From Glaciihabitans tibetensis (lineage in GTDB: Bacteria > Actinomycetota > Actinomycetes > Actinomycetales > Microbacteriaceae), in assembly GCF_003003265.1 (NCBI RefSeq), contig NZ_PVTL01000003.1, positions 248,001 through 312,000 on the forward strand: a stretch of DNA of 64,000 bases, written 5' to 3'. The notes beneath the pieces were generated by a model. That model searched no databases and was not told the DNA's origin. It saw only the letters and a list, made by a program, of their open reading frames with translations. This document shows positions 1 through 11,173 of the stretch, in pieces. Each line of letters begins with the position of its first letter. The first letter of the stretch is position 1. A program made the translations under genes and the position numbers.

Positions 1-1
1 C

Positions 2-382
2 CCGATTGTGGGTAATGGAGTGACCGCAGAGGAGATGAGCGACCCGCTCCCGCAGGCACTGATTCTCACCGCCATCGTGATCACCTTCGCCGTCTCCGCC
101 TTCTTGATGGCGCTCATCTACCGGTCGTGGCGGATCGAACAGGACGATGACCTCGATGACGACGCCGCCGACGTCGCCATGCGCGACGGCGTGAGCGGGA
201 TCGCGTCGGAAACGATGGATACGTCCGAGTCCGACACGGAGTTCGGCATCCGGGCCGAGGCGGCCGTGTCCACCGCGCGCGACCTCGAACGCTCGGATGA
301 GCTGGCGGCGGCGGAGGCGGCAAACAGTGTCGTCGCGAAACCGGTCACCCAGAAGAGCGGTTCCGGGGAGGACCCCCGATGA
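2..382 (+). CDS. mrpC: Mrp antiporter subunit C, C-terminal part (5' end outside window)
   Basis: This is the last part of the NuoK-like subunit C of a Na+(or K+)/H+ Mrp antiporter, a membrane complex that exports cations in exchange for protons. The reading frame is open to the window edge, so the gene is cut. The visible part has the family signature DPLPQALILTAIVI followed by the last transmembrane helix, then an acidic cytoplasmic tail of about 80 residues (EQDDDLDDD...). The GTG at position 8 is probably internal, because the upstream codons continue the family pattern (PIVGN). It overlaps mrpD by 4 nt and is the first visible gene of a D-E-F-G series. Confidence 0.9.
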   Translation, partial: PIVGNGVTAEEMSDPLPQALILTAIVITFAVSAFLMALIYRSWRIEQDDDLDDDAADVAMRDGVSGIASETMDTSESDTEFGIRAEAAVSTARDLERSDELAAAEAANSVVAKPVTQKSGSGEDPR

Positions 383-1938
383 ACGCCCTCGTTCCCCTCG
401 TCGTGATGGTGCCCCTTCTCGGGGCGGCCTCCGCGCTCATCCTCGGGCGCCACCCCCGGATGCAGCGCGTGGTTGCCCTCCTCGCGCTCAGCGTGGTGCT
501 GGCTATTGGCGCCGTGCTGCTGGTGGTCGTGGACAGCGATGCCCCGCTCGTGATGGAGGTCGGCGGCTGGAGTGCACCGTTCGGAATTGTGCTTGTCGTC
601 GACCGGCTGTCGGCGCTGATGGTGGTCGTCTCTGCCGCCGTGCTGCTGGCGGTGCTGGTGTTCTCGGTCGGGCAGGGCCTCGCCGATGGAGACGACGAAG
701 CGCCCGTCTCGATCTACTATCCGACCTACCTGATCCTGGCAACGGGAGTGTTCACCGCCTTCATCGCGGGTGACCTGTTCAACCTCTACGTCGGGTTCGA
801 GATTCTGCTGGTGGCCAGTTATGTGCTGATTACCCTCGGCGGAACCGAGGCACGCATCCGGGCGGGGGTGACCTACATCGTGGTGAGCCTGCTGTCCTCC
901 GCGCTGTTCCTGGCCTCCATCGCGATGATCTATGGCGCGGTCGGCACGGTCAACATCGCCCAGATCTCGGTGCGGATGGCCGAGGTGCCGGTCGACGTGC
1001 AGATTCTCCTGCACACCATGCTGCTCGTGGCCTTCGGCATCAAGGCGGCGGTGTTTCCGCTGTCGTTCTGGCTGCCGGACTCGTACCCCACCGCCCCGGC
1101 GCCGGTCACCGCCGTGTTCGCCGGTCTGCTCACGAAAGTGGGTGTGTACGCCATCATCCGCACCGAAACGATCATCTTCCCCGGCCCGGAACTCAACCCA
1201 GCGTTGATGGTGGTCGCGCTGCTCACCATGGTGGTGGGTGCGTTGGGAGCGGTCGCGCAGGCCGACATCAAACGGCTGCTCTCGTTCACCCTGGTCAGCC
1301 ACATCGGCTACATGATCCTGGGTGTCGCACTGGGCACGGTCGCGGGCACCTCCGCTGCGATCTTTTACGTTGTGCACCACATCATCGTGCAGACCACCTT
1401 GTTCCTTGCGTCCGGCCTGATCGAGCGCCGGGGTGGCAGCACCTCCATCAACGAGCTCGGCGGGCTGCTCAAGGCGTCACCGTTGATCGCCGCCCTGTTC
1501 TTCATCCCGGCGCTGAACCTCGGCGGGATTCCGCCGTTCTCGGGCTTCATCGGCAAGCTGGCGCTGTTCGAGGCGAGCGCAGAGCAGGGCACCCCGTTGG
1601 CGTACCTGCTCATCGGGGCCGGTGCCTTTGTGTCCCTGCTCACGCTGTACGCGCTGATGCGGGTGTGGAACATGGCGTTCTGGCGTCCCGCCGCAGATGT
1701 CGCCGACTACGACTCGCCGCTGCTGCACAACGTCTCCGAGGCGCCGCACGCGCCCGTGCTGCAGCAGACCCGCTCCACCCCGGCCCTGATGGTGGCCGCG
1801 ACCGGAGCCATGGTTGTGGTGAGCATCGGCCTGACGGTCTTTGCCGGGCCGCTGTTCGCAATGAGTTCGCGCGCTGGCGAAAACCTGGAGGGTCCGAGCA
1901 TGTACGTGGACGCCGTCTTCCCGGGGGGCATCGAATGA
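379..1938 (+). CDS. mrpD: Mrp antiporter subunit D
   Basis: A 519-residue NuoM/N-like proton-conducting subunit of the Mrp antiporter, with about 14 transmembrane helices. The conserved Glu141 (GFEILLVASY), Lys222 (FGIKAAVFPLSFWLPD) and Lys253 (LLTKVGVYAI) match the residues that form the proton channel in this family. The ATG overlaps the mrpC stop by 4 nt, and the gene's stop overlaps mrpE in the same way, so the genes are translationally coupled. Length is normal for MrpD, and the more C-terminal domains expected only in MrpA are absent. The function is assigned from family knowledge; the exchanged cation cannot be told from the sequence. Confidence 0.95.
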   Translation: MNALVPLVVMVPLLGAASALILGRHPRMQRVVALLALSVVLAIGAVLLVVVDSDAPLVMEVGGWSAPFGIVLVVDRLSALMVVVSAAVLLAVLVFSVGQGLADGDDEAPVSIYYPTYLILATGVFTAFIAGDLFNLYVGFEILLVASYVLITLGGTEARIRAGVTYIVVSLLSSALFLASIAMIYGAVGTVNIAQISVRMAEVPVDVQILLHTMLLVAFGIKAAVFPLSFWLPDSYPTAPAPVTAVFAGLLTKVGVYAIIRTETIIFPGPELNPALMVVALLTMVVGALGAVAQADIKRLLSFTLVSHIGYMILGVALGTVAGTSAAIFYVVHHIIVQTTLFLASGLIERRGGSTSINELGGLLKASPLIAALFFIPALNLGGIPPFSGFIGKLALFEASAEQGTPLAYLLIGAGAFVSLLTLYALMRVWNMAFWRPAADVADYDSPLLHNVSEAPHAPVLQQTRSTPALMVAATGAMVVVSIGLTVFAGPLFAMSSRAGENLEGPSMYVDAVFPGGIE

Positions 1939-2477
1939 CGCAGGACGCCCGCGTTCGTCAACGGTTGTGGCAGCAGCTGCCGTTGCTGGTGGGACTCGTG
2001 GTGTTATGGATGCTGCTGTGGGGCTCGCTCTCGTTGCTCAACCTGGTCACGGGTATTCTGGTGGCGCTGCTGGTCACCCGCGTGTTCTTTCTCCCGCCGG
2101 TCGAGCTGTCTGGTCGATTCAACATCTTCTGGCTTGCCCTGTTCCTCGCGAAATTCTTCGGCGACCTCGTCTTCGCCTCGTTCCAGGTCGCGTACCAGGC
2201 GCTGCGCCCGAGCGGCATCTCGCAGAGCTCGCTCATCGCGGTGCAACTCGTCACCCGCTCGGACTTCGTGCTCACCCTGACGTCGATCGCGCTGTCGCTG
2301 GTGCCGGGATCGCTCGTTGTCGAGGTAGACCGCGAACGGTCCATTTTGTACCTGCACGCTCTCAACACCCGCAACCTGGACGATGTCGACGCGGTGCGCG
2401 CGCAGGCACTCCGGGTGGAGTACCTGATCGTGCGGGTGCTCGGTTCGAAGGAAGATGTGAAAGCGGTGACGTCATGA
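1935..2477 (+). CDS. mrpE: Mrp antiporter subunit E
   Basis: A 180-residue Mrp subunit E (Na+/H+ antiporter MnhE family). The N-terminus holds two to three hydrophobic helices (LPLLVGLVVLWMLLWG, then LVTGILVALLV). A soluble C-terminal half includes the typical TLTSIALSLVPGSLVVEVD segment and LYLHALN. I chose the ATG at 1935 because it gives the usual ATGA overlap with mrpD and the usual family length. A longer in-frame extension upstream lies inside mrpD and is rejected. Subunit E is needed for assembly and function of the hetero-oligomeric antiporter. Confidence 0.93.
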   Translation: MTQDARVRQRLWQQLPLLVGLVVLWMLLWGSLSLLNLVTGILVALLVTRVFFLPPVELSGRFNIFWLALFLAKFFGDLVFASFQVAYQALRPSGISQSSLIAVQLVTRSDFVLTLTSIALSLVPGSLVVEVDRERSILYLHALNTRNLDDVDAVRAQALRVEYLIVRVLGSKEDVKAVTS

Positions 2478-2806
2478 CGGTCCTGTACTTCGTCGTCGGC
2501 CTGTTGTTCTCGGTCGGCGCACTGCTCGCCCTGTACCGGGTGGTGGCGGGCCCGTCGATTCTTGATCGGATGATTGCGTCCGACGTTCTGCTGACGACCC
2601 TCATGCTCATCGTCGGCGCCGAGATGGTTTACAACGAGCACACCCGCACCATTCCGGTGATGCTGGTTCTCGCCGCGACGGCGATGTTCGCCACGGTCGC
2701 CGTCGCCCGGTACGTCTCCAAACAGGACACCTCCGCCCCGGAGGAACGACTGAACGAGTCCGACGAGCAGCAGCTCGGCGAGTCTCCGGTGGAGACGACC
2801 ACGTGA
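2474..2806 (+). CDS. mrpF: Mrp antiporter subunit F
   Basis: A 110-residue MrpF/PhaF family protein with three transmembrane helices. It carries the conserved GPSILDRMIASDVL motif after the first helix. A hydrophilic tail of about 25 residues is rich in Glu and Thr. The ATG overlaps the mrpE stop (ATGA), and the gene overlaps mrpG by 4 nt. It is a small core subunit of the antiporter complex. Confidence 0.93.
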   Translation: MTVLYFVVGLLFSVGALLALYRVVAGPSILDRMIASDVLLTTLMLIVGAEMVYNEHTRTIPVMLVLAATAMFATVAVARYVSKQDTSAPEERLNESDEQQLGESPVETTT

Positions 2807-3231
2807 GCACCGACGACATCCTGACCCTCATAGCGGGGATCTTCCTCCTCCTCGGCGCCTTCCTGTCGCTCGCCGCAGGCGTCGGTCTGGTGCGGTTCCA
2901 TGACGTGCCCAGCCGGCTGCACGCGGCGACCAAACCGCAGATTCTCGGATTGCTGTTCGTGCTGACCGCGATCGCGCTCGAAGCACAGAGCTGGTCGACC
3001 CTGTTGGCGGTAGCGCCCGTTCTGGTTTTCCAGATGCTCACCGCGCCCATCTCGGCGCACATGGTGGCGCGTGCCGGCTACCGCACCGGCAACCTCCGCA
3101 AGGACGAGCTGCTGGTGGACGATCTCGGGGAAGCGATTGACCGGGTGACCCGCACGGAAGACGACGCCGTGGGCGACATGGTCGATCCGGACGATCCTGC
3201 GGCGGCGTCGTCAGCACGCCCGCCGTCGTAG
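2803..3231 (+). CDS. mrpG: Mrp antiporter subunit G
   Basis: A 142-residue MrpG/PhaG family protein with three predicted helices and the family motif GLVRFHDVPSRLHAATKPQ between helices one and two. An acidic cytoplasmic C-terminal tail of about 45 residues follows. The GTG start gives a GTGA overlap with mrpF. It is the last gene of the mrp operon. With NhaA and a CPA1 antiporter also in this window, the organism appears well equipped for sodium or pH stress. Confidence 0.93.
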   Translation: MSTDDILTLIAGIFLLLGAFLSLAAGVGLVRFHDVPSRLHAATKPQILGLLFVLTAIALEAQSWSTLLAVAPVLVFQMLTAPISAHMVARAGYRTGNLRKDELLVDDLGEAIDRVTRTEDDAVGDMVDPDDPAAASSARPPS

Positions 3232-3234
3232 TTC

Positions 3235-3240
3235 TACACT
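3235..3240 (+). promoter_or_regulatory. Candidate -10 element for a leaderless ilvD transcript
   Basis: TACACT fits the actinobacterial -10 pattern TANNNT. It ends 6 nt before the ilvD ATG, so transcription would start at or next to the start codon. No Shine-Dalgarno sequence is visible in the 15 nt between mrpG and ilvD, which fits leaderless translation. The -35 region is weak and lies inside mrpG. Inferred only. Confidence 0.45.
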
Positions 3241-3246
3241 CGTAAC

Positions 3247-4956
3247 ATGCCGGACACATCGCCCCAGAGCCCCGATATCAAGCCCCGCTCCCGTGTAGTC
3301 ACCGACGGCATCGAAGCAACCACCTCACGCGGCATGCTGCGCGCGGTGGGAATGGGAGACGCCGACTGGGACAAGCCCCAGATCGGCATCGCCAGCTCCT
3401 GGAACGAGATCACCCCGTGCAACCTGTCGCTCGCCCGCCTCGCGCAGGCGGCGAAAGAAGGTGTGCACGGCGGCGGCGGGTATCCACTGCAGTTCGGCAC
3501 CGTGTCCGTGTCCGACGGCATCTCGATGGGCCACGAGGGCATGCACTTTTCGCTGGTCAGTCGCGAGGTCATCGCCGACTCCGTCGAAGTGGTGATGCAG
3601 GCCGAGCGCCTCGACGGCTCCGTGCTGCTGGCCGGGTGCGACAAGTCGATCCCCGGCATGCTCATGGCCGCAGCGCGCCTTAACCTCTCGAGCGTGTTTC
3701 TCTACGCCGGGTCAATCGCGCCGGGCTGGGTGAAACTGTCCGACGGCACCGAAAAAGACATCACCATCATCGACTCCTTTGAGGCCGTGGGCGCCGTGAA
3801 GGCCGGGCGGATGTCGGAAGCCGACGCCAAGCGCATCGAATGTGCCTTCGCGCCGGGAGAAGGGGCCTGCGGCGGCATGTACACCGCAAACACGATGGCC
3901 TCCGTCGCCGAAGCCCTCGGCCTCAGCCTCCCCGGTTCGGCCTCTCCCGCCTCCGCCGACCGGCGCCGTGACTACTACGCGCATCGCTCCGGTGAGGCCG
4001 TGGTGAACCTGCTGCGCCTCGGCATCACCGCCCGCGACATCCTCACCAAAGATGCTTTTGAGAACGCCATTGCCGTCGCGATGGCGCTCGGCGGATCCAC
4101 GAACGTCATTCTTCACCTGCTCGCCATTGCCTACGAGGCAGAGGTCGAGCTGACCCTCGACGACTTCAACCGCATCGGCGACAGGATCCCGCACCTGGGC
4201 GACCTCAAGCCGTTCGGCCAGTACGTGATGAACGATGTCGACCGTCACGGCGGCATCCCCGTGCTGATGAAGGCGTTGCTCGACGCCGGGCTGATGCACG
4301 GGGACGCGCTCACCGTCACGGGCAAAACCCTCGCTGAAAACCTCGCCGACCTCGAGATCGAGCCGCTCGACGGAAAGGTGTTGCGCACCCTCGACAACCC
4401 GATCCACCCCACCGGCGGCCTTACCGTGTTGAAGGGTTCGCTCGCGCCCGAAGGAGCAGTCGTAAAGACAGCCGGCTTCGACGCCACGACCTTCGAGGGA
4501 CCCGCCCGCGTGTTCGAGCGCGAACGGGCCGCGATGGACGCCCTCACCAACGGCGAGATCGTCTCCGGCGACATCGTGGTCATCCGCTACGAGGGGCCCA
4601 AGGGCGGCCCAGGTATGCGCGAAATGCTGGCCATCACGGCGGCCATCAAGGGCGCGGGCCTTGGTAAAGATGTACTACTCTTGACGGACGGGCGATTCTC
4701 AGGCGGCACAACCGGACTGTGTATCGGCCACATAGCTCCCGAAGCGGTTGATGCAGGCCCGATCGCTTTTGTTCGCGATGGTGATCTCATACGGGTCGAT
4801 ATCGCAGCTCGCTCCCTTGACCTACTGGTTGACCCAGCCGAGCTGGAAGCCCGCCGCAGCGGCTGGGCACCACTTCCCCCGCGCTACACCCGTGGCGTCC
4901 TCGCGAAATACTCCAAGCTCGTGCACTCCGCAGCGGAGGGCGCGGTTACCGGATAA
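3247..4956 (+). CDS. ilvD: Dihydroxy-acid dehydratase
   Basis: A 569-residue dihydroxy-acid dehydratase, which converts 2,3-dihydroxy-isovalerate and 2,3-dihydroxy-3-methylvalerate to the 2-keto acids of valine and isoleucine synthesis. The three cysteines expected to hold a [2Fe-2S] cluster are visible as Cys58 (TPCNLSLA), Cys131 (GCDKSIPG) and Cys208 ([11 protein letters not shown]). The Mg-linked carbamylated lysine is Lys133. Length is normal. It heads an ilvD-ilvB-ilvN-ilvC cluster, although 40 to 70 nt gaps leave room for internal promoters. The assignment is firm. Confidence 0.97.
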   Translation: MPDTSPQSPDIKPRSRVVTDGIEATTSRGMLRAVGMGDADWDKPQIGIASSWNEITPCNLSLARLAQAAKEGVHGGGGYPLQFGTVSVSDGISMGHEGMHFSLVSREVIADSVEVVMQAERLDGSVLLAGCDKSIPGMLMAAARLNLSSVFLYAGSIAPGWVKLSDGTEKDITIIDSFEAVGAVKAGRMSEADAKRIECAFAPGEGACGGMYTANTMASVAEALGLSLPGSASPASADRRRDYYAHRSGEAVVNLLRLGITARDILTKDAFENAIAVAMALGGSTNVILHLLAIAYEAEVELTLDDFNRIGDRIPHLGDLKPFGQYVMNDVDRHGGIPVLMKALLDAGLMHGDALTVTGKTLAENLADLEIEPLDGKVLRTLDNPIHPTGGLTVLKGSLAPEGAVVKTAGFDATTFEGPARVFERERAAMDALTNGEIVSGDIVVIRYEGPKGGPGMREMLAITAAIKGAGLGKDVLLLTDGRFSGGTTGLCIGHIAPEAVDAGPIAFVRDGDLIRVDIAARSLDLLVDPAELEARRSGWAPLPPRYTRGVLAKYSKLVHSAAEGAVTG

Positions 4957-4996
4957 CCGCGTGCCTCGACTCGACACCGTAGAAAGACACCAAGCC

Positions 4997-6823
4997 ATGT
5001 CCACGGAAGCAGTTCCCGTGCCACCCGCCCCGCGTCCCACCAAAGTCGCACGCCCAGAACCCGAGGTCCTCACCGGCTCCGGAGCGATCCTGCGAACCCT
5101 CGAGCACCTCGGGGTCAAGGACGTCTTCGGTCTGCCCGGTGGCGCGATTATTCCGTTCTACGACGAGCTGATGGCATCCACCACCATCCGGCACATCCTG
5201 GTGCGCCACGAACAGGGCGCAGGCCACGCCGCCGAGGGATACGCCTCCTCCCTCGCCGGCAGCGTCGGCGTCGCCATCGCGACCTCGGGCCCGGGAGCGA
5301 CCAACCTGGTCACGGCGATCGCCGACGCGCACATGGACTCGGTTCCGCTGCTGGTCATCACCGGCCAGGTGTTCTCGGCCTCGATGGGCACCGACGCCTT
5401 CCAGGAAGTCGACATCGTGGGTATCACGATGCCGATCACCAAGCATTCCTTCCTCGTCACGCAGCCGGAGGACGTGCCCGCCACGCTCGCCGCCGCCTAC
5501 CACATCGCGTCTTCCGGGCGCCCGGGTCCGGTGCTCGTCGACATCACGAAGGACGCGCAGCAGAAGCGCGCCCCCTACGTTTGGCCGCCCAAGGTCGACC
5601 TGCCGGGCTACCGCCCGATCACCAAGGCCCATGGCAAGCAGATCCAGGCCGCGGCGCAGATGTTGGCCGAGGCCAAGCGCCCCGTCTTCTACGTCGGCGG
5701 TGGCGTCATCCGTGCCGCCGCATCGAAGGAGCTGCTCGAACTGGCCGAGAAGGTCGGCGCCCCCGTCGTCACCACGCTGATGGCCCGCGGCGCGTTCCCC
5801 GACTCGCACCCGCAGCACCTCGGCATGCCCGGTATGCACGGCACGGTTCCCGCGGTGCTCGCGATCCAGGAGAGTGACCTGCTCGTCTCGCTTGGAGCAC
5901 GCTTCGACGACCGGGTGACCGGCAAGGTCAGTGATTTCGCCCCCGACGCCAAGGTCGTGCACGTTGACATCGACCCCGCGGAGATCTCCAAGATCCGCTT
6001 CGCCGATGTGCCGATCGTCGGCGACGCACGAGACGTGATCTCTGACCTGTCCGCCGCCTGGGACAAGGTCATCGTCGAGACCGTGCCGGACATCACAGAG
6101 TGGTGGACCCGCCTCGACGGCCTGCGCACCCAATTTCCGCTCGGGTACGATCTGCCGACCGACAGCCTGCTGTCTCCGCAGATGGTGATCGAACGCATCG
6201 GCCAGATGACCGGACCCGAGGGCGTCTACGCCGCGGGCGTCGGCCAGCACCAGATGTGGGCCGCGCAGTTCATCAAGTACGAGCGCCCCAACTCGTGGCT
6301 GAACTCGGGAGGCGCCGGCACCATGGGCTACGGGGTTCCCGCGGCTATGGGCGCCAAGGTCGCCAACCCCGACCGTGTGGTCTGGGCGATCGATGGCGAC
6401 GGCTGTTTCCAGATGACCAACCAGGAACTCGCGACCTGCACGATCAACAACATCCCGATCAAGGTGGCGATCATCAACAACTCGTCGCTCGGCATGGTGC
6501 GCCAGTGGCAGACCCTCTTCTACGAAGGCCGCCACTCGTTCACCGACCTGAACACCGGACACCTCGGTGACGGCACTCAGACGCGGATGATCCCGGACTT
6601 CGTCAAGATGGCGGACGCGTACGGCGCGCTCGGCATCCGGGTCACCCGACCGGAAGACATCGACGCCGCCATCCAGCTCGCGCTGGACACCAACGATCGT
6701 CCGGTTGTGATCGACTTTGTGGTCAGCCGCGACGCGATGGTGTGGCCGATGGTGCCGCAGGGTGTGGGTAACTCGTCCGTGCAGTACGCCCGCGAACATG
6801 CCCCCGAGTGGGAAGAGGAGTAA
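4997..6823 (+). CDS. ilvB: Acetolactate synthase, large catalytic subunit
   Basis: A 608-residue thiamine-diphosphate enzyme that condenses pyruvate with pyruvate or 2-ketobutyrate, the first common step of branched-chain amino acid synthesis. Catalytic Glu72 sits in [15 protein letters not shown]. The ThDP/Mg motif is [15 protein letters not shown]...NN near residues 470-500. I chose ATG 4997 because the family N-terminus ([23 protein letters not shown]) begins about 28 residues later; the frame further upstream overlaps ilvD in another frame and is spurious. It lies 40 nt after ilvD and 4 nt before ilvN. Confidence 0.97.
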   Translation: MSTEAVPVPPAPRPTKVARPEPEVLTGSGAILRTLEHLGVKDVFGLPGGAIIPFYDELMASTTIRHILVRHEQGAGHAAEGYASSLAGSVGVAIATSGPGATNLVTAIADAHMDSVPLLVITGQVFSASMGTDAFQEVDIVGITMPITKHSFLVTQPEDVPATLAAAYHIASSGRPGPVLVDITKDAQQKRAPYVWPPKVDLPGYRPITKAHGKQIQAAAQMLAEAKRPVFYVGGGVIRAAASKELLELAEKVGAPVVTTLMARGAFPDSHPQHLGMPGMHGTVPAVLAIQESDLLVSLGARFDDRVTGKVSDFAPDAKVVHVDIDPAEISKIRFADVPIVGDARDVISDLSAAWDKVIVETVPDITEWWTRLDGLRTQFPLGYDLPTDSLLSPQMVIERIGQMTGPEGVYAAGVGQHQMWAAQFIKYERPNSWLNSGGAGTMGYGVPAAMGAKVANPDRVVWAIDGDGCFQMTNQELATCTINNIPIKVAIINNSSLGMVRQWQTLFYEGRHSFTDLNTGHLGDGTQTRMIPDFVKMADAYGALGIRVTRPEDIDAAIQLALDTNDRPVVIDFVVSRDAMVWPMVPQGVGNSSVQYAREHAPEWEEE

Positions 6824-6827
6824 GCCC

Positions 6828-8430
<1,603 letters not shown>

Positions 8431-8478
8431 TCTCCACCACACTCACCGGTGTCTTCCAGAAGAGGCCACCGGAACACC

Positions 8479-8518
8479 GCGGCCGTTTCGCGCAGCACCA
8501 GCTGCGCGGGGCGGCCGC
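8479..8518 (+). terminator. Stem-loop after ilvC, probable transcription terminator
   Basis: Two stacked perfect stems are visible. The outer one is 8479-8485 with 8512-8518 (7 bp). The inner one is 8489-8496 with 8501-8508 (8 bp, loop ACCA). A small internal loop separates them, and a short T-containing stretch follows. It lies 50 nt after ilvC and before an unrelated gene, so a terminator is the natural reading. Confidence 0.75.
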
Positions 8519-8610
8519 TTCGTGTTTCTGACAGCTTGCGTGACATGCCAAGCTTTGTCTACCGGCCGTGAGTGCTCGCTTGTGGTCGCCAGGCAGCGAG
8601 GGGGACCACT

Positions 8611-9288
8611 GTGGCGCCACAGCATCGGGGCAACGAGAACAGCACGCTGTCGATGGCAGAGCAGCTGTTTCTGCTGAACGAGGGGGAGGACGGCAGGCTG
8701 TGGCGAGCCAACTCCCTCAGCGCGGCGGCCGCCCTCGTCGAACTCGCACTACAGAGGCGCATCTCGCTGAAGGACCCGGAGCCGTCGAAGAAGCTTCCCA
8801 TGTCACGAAAGCTTGTTGTCGTCGACGCAACACCGACCGGTGTGCCCGAGGCCGATCGCGTTCTCGCGCTCATGGTGGCCGACTCTCGGCCCCGTTCCGC
8901 ATGGGCGATGGTGCCCCGGATGGCCGGGCCGGTCGCGGCGGTCGTGGGCGATACCCTCGCCGGCCGCGCGATAGTGGAGAAGCTGGAACCACGGAGACCA
9001 TTCCTCGGCATCATCGCCCGCCCGCCCCAATACCGGCTGCTTGACCGCCAGGTGCAACGCCACGTGCAGCTCTCGGACAGCGCGACCAGAGTGGTGCTGC
9101 ACACAACTACCGATGTGCGTCTCGGCGCGACCGTAGACCTGATCCGCAATGGTGGAGACTTCGTCAGCGGAGAGGCCGGGAGCGGCATTCAGCCTCTCAT
9201 GAAGTTCGAGGGCTACCCCGCAGACGTTCGCGGCACCATTGAGGCAATCCTGCAGGCAATTGGCGTAGCCAGCGGCGGGGGCGGCTAG
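8611..9288 (+). CDS. GPP34 (Golgi phosphoprotein 3-like) family protein
   Basis: About 225 residues of the GOLPH3/GPP34 fold, which is common in actinobacteria and of unknown bacterial role. In eukaryotes the fold binds phosphatidylinositol-4-phosphate. The N-terminal pattern MAEQLFLLNEGEDGRL...AAAALVELALQRRI and the later DVRLGATVDLIRNGG fit the family. I favour GTG 8611, which follows GCGAGGGGGAC, over the ATG at 8656 and over the longer frame from 8572. It stands alone after the ilv cluster and reads toward a decayed ATPase gene that begins 1 nt after its stop. Confidence 0.75.
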   Translation: MAPQHRGNENSTLSMAEQLFLLNEGEDGRLWRANSLSAAAALVELALQRRISLKDPEPSKKLPMSRKLVVVDATPTGVPEADRVLALMVADSRPRSAWAMVPRMAGPVAAVVGDTLAGRAIVEKLEPRRPFLGIIARPPQYRLLDRQVQRHVQLSDSATRVVLHTTTDVRLGATVDLIRNGGDFVSGEAGSGIQPLMKFEGYPADVRGTIEAILQAIGVASGGGG

Positions 9289-9289
9289 T

Positions 9290-9725
9290 GTGCTGATCCT
9301 GGTGGGCCCCGCTGATCATCGAGATTCTCGGTGACCTGGCGCAGCGGCATCCCGGCCCCATCATCGTGCCCATGACCCTGGCCAACGCTGAACGTCACGC
9401 GCGGGTCATGGCGGGCTTACGCGACGCCGGATGTGACGTGCGACAGGTGACACTACTTGCCGGGCGGGATGTCGTCGTCCGCCGTCTCCGCAGCAGGTTA
9501 GAAACCGGACGGGGCTGGACCGCGCAACAGTACTCACGGGTCGCGCCGGTGCTCAGCGGACCCCAGTTCGCGCCGCACCTCGACACCACCGATCGGTCGG
9601 TCAGCGAGGTCGCTGACGAGATCGCGCGGATCGTGGGCGTAGAGCTCGGACCTGCCGACCCGAACCCCGTTCGTGCTGGCTGGCGGCGGATGCTCGTGCA
9701 ACTGCGCCACGTCCGTCGCGGGTAG
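9290..9725 (+). pseudogene. TmrB/AAA_33-like P-loop ATPase, internally deleted
   Basis: The open frame from 9297 to 9725 encodes a strand-helix pattern (GPIIVPMTLANAERHARVMAGLRDAG..VTLLA....RRLRSR) typical of the middle and end of tunicamycin-resistance-like AAA_33 ATPases. The expected N-terminal P-loop (GxxGxGKT) is missing. In another frame, GTG 9290 starts VLILVGP, which resembles the first strand before the P-loop, and then meets a stop. I read this as a gene that lost roughly 50-60 codons and its frame. The shorter frame from GTG 9366 (119 codons) might still be translated but would lack the nucleotide-binding site. Confidence 0.65.
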
Positions 9726-9735
9726 GGGAGCGCCT

Positions 9736-9787
9736 AGGGTCGCGGCAGCTCCACTCGGGTCAGGGTCGCGGCAGCTCCACTGGCGTC
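9736..9787. repeat. 26-bp direct duplication at the 3' end of the GDSL hydrolase gene
   Basis: The unit at 9736-9761 (AGGGTCGCGGCAGCTCCACT...) is repeated head-to-tail at 9762-9787 with two differences near its end. It spans the stop codon of the hydrolase on the minus strand, so one copy is coding and the other lies just outside the gene. Confidence 0.85.
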
Positions 9788-10518
9788 AGCGTCGCGTACT
9801 TCGGTTGCCGGTTGTCGCCCGAGGAACGCCCGGTCACGCGGCGGCCGATCCAGGGCAGAACGTACTGGCGCCAGTAGTCGGCGGTGCGCTGGGCTGGGAT
9901 GCCCGCGTGGTCGTCGCGGGCGTCCGGTATCGTCACGCCGAGCGCCGCGAGCACATTGCTCGCCACCCGCTCATGCCCGCGGGAGTTCAGGTGCAGCTTG
10001 TCGCGGGACCAGAAGCGGATGTCGCTAAGCTCCTGATCTGCCCAGTTGTCCACAAACGTGACATTCTCTTTCGGCAGACGCGTGCGGATCGCGTCGGCGA
10101 GCCGGTCACCCCGAGCCTCAATGAATGACCCTAGCGGCAAGTGCCGGGTGGGGTTGGCGCCGCTGGCCAGCACGACGTGGATGCCCGCGGAAGCGGCCCG
10201 GTCGACGGCGCTCTCCAGCTGATCGGTGATCGAGGTGATCGATACGCGCGGACGCATGATGTCGTTACCGCCGCCGTTGATGCTGATCAGGGCGGGGGAG
10301 AGGGCGATCGCGGCATCCAACTGCTCATCGACAATCGGGGCGAGGAGACGCCCGCGAATGGCGAGGTTCGCGTAACTCACCGGCGTGGGGGACGCCAGGG
10401 CGAGGCCGAGGGCGACGAGATCGGCCCAGCCGCGCACGCGTCCGTCGGGTAACTCATCGCCCACCCCCTCGGTGAAGCTGTCTCCGATGGCGGCATAGCG
10501 CGAGTAGATTTCGGTCAC
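9760..10518 (-). CDS. SGNH/GDSL-type lipase or esterase
   Basis: About 252 residues of the SGNH hydrolase superfamily. Block I AIGDSFTEGVGD holds the nucleophile Ser14, block III GGGNDIMRP supplies the oxyanion Asn, and block V DKLHLNSRGH supplies the catalytic Asp and His. No signal peptide or membrane segment is evident, so it is probably cytoplasmic. The start is uncertain: GTG at 10518 gives the usual N-terminus, and no better in-frame start lies upstream. Substrate unknown. It is transcribed in the same direction as the upstream HD protein, 13 nt away. Confidence 0.85.
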   Translation of the reverse strand: MTEIYSRYAAIGDSFTEGVGDELPDGRVRGWADLVALGLALASPTPVSYANLAIRGRLLAPIVDEQLDAAIALSPALISINGGGNDIMRPRVSITSITDQLESAVDRAASAGIHVVLASGANPTRHLPLGSFIEARGDRLADAIRTRLPKENVTFVDNWADQELSDIRFWSRDKLHLNSRGHERVASNVLAALGVTIPDARDDHAGIPAQRTADYWRQYVLPWIGRRVTGRSSGDNRQPKYATLTPVELPRP

Positions 10519-10531
10519 ACCCTCGATTCCA

Positions 10532-11173
10532 TCACATGTCGAGCGAGTTGGCCGCGGCACGTGCGGGCAGCCCCGAGCGCACCGTGCGCGCGGCGTTGCT
10601 CGTGGGCTTGCGCTCGGCCTGGTCGACGATGCAGCGGGTGAACTCAGCAGCAAAGCCGAGGCGCGGCACCACCGAGACAACGCCGGCACGGAACTCGTTT
10701 GTCCAGTCGCCGGGGGCCGTCCCGGAGACGTCGAGACTGGTGGCTCGTTCGAGCAGGTGACCCTCGGCGTCGAGCGCGACATCCACCTCGGTCCACATGT
10801 GTCGCACGATGACTTCGCTCACCCGCTCGCGCCGGGCCGGTGACCACCCGGCCCCGGCACCGAATACCCACGCCACCCGACCGCCCGCCTCCTCGAAGGG
10901 AACCGTTTCGCTGTCAAACGCGGGCACGAGCGCGATGTCGTGCAGCATTGCGGCGACGAACAGCAGCTCGGGATCGAACTCGACGCCCTCCTTGCGCCCG
11001 AGCGCCGCGCCAAACGCGTAGGAACGGATGCTGTGATTCAGCAGCGCGGGCGAGCACATCGCCGTCACCACCTCGAGCGAGAGGACGGCAGCGGGCGTGG
11101 GAGGAGTGATCAGGGCGCGGACATCGCCCTGAACCTCCCGGTCGAGGGCAGGCGAGAGGTTCTCAGGAGTCAT
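10532..11173 (-). CDS. HD-domain metal-dependent hydrolase-like protein
   Basis: A 213-residue protein with an HD domain: His47 (LLNHSIRSYAFG), then the His78-Asp79 pair (AAMLHDIALVP), and a later Asp. The layout resembles the cyanamide-hydratase-like and phosphohydrolase branch of the HD superfamily, but I cannot name the substrate. The start at 11173 (MTPENLSP) follows AGGAGTC-type bases on the other strand poorly, yet it marks the point where family-like sequence begins; the longer frame upstream runs through the tandem repeat region and is rejected. It probably shares a transcript with the GDSL gene. Confidence 0.75.
   Translation of the reverse strand: MTPENLSPALDREVQGDVRALITPPTPAAVLSLEVVTAMCSPALLNHSIRSYAFGAALGRKEGVEFDPELLFVAAMLHDIALVPAFDSETVPFEEAGGRVAWVFGAGAGWSPARRERVSEVIVRHMWTEVDVALDAEGHLLERATSLDVSGTAPGDWTNEFRAGVVSVVPRLGFAAEFTRCIVDQAERKPTSNAARTVRSGLPARAAANSLDM

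Noticed and set aside
118..1380. Long open frame on the minus strand opposite mrpD (420 codons)
   Set aside because: It is His/Arg/Gln-rich and mirrors the mrpD codons; no domain or ribosome-binding site. High-GC genes often leave such open shadows.
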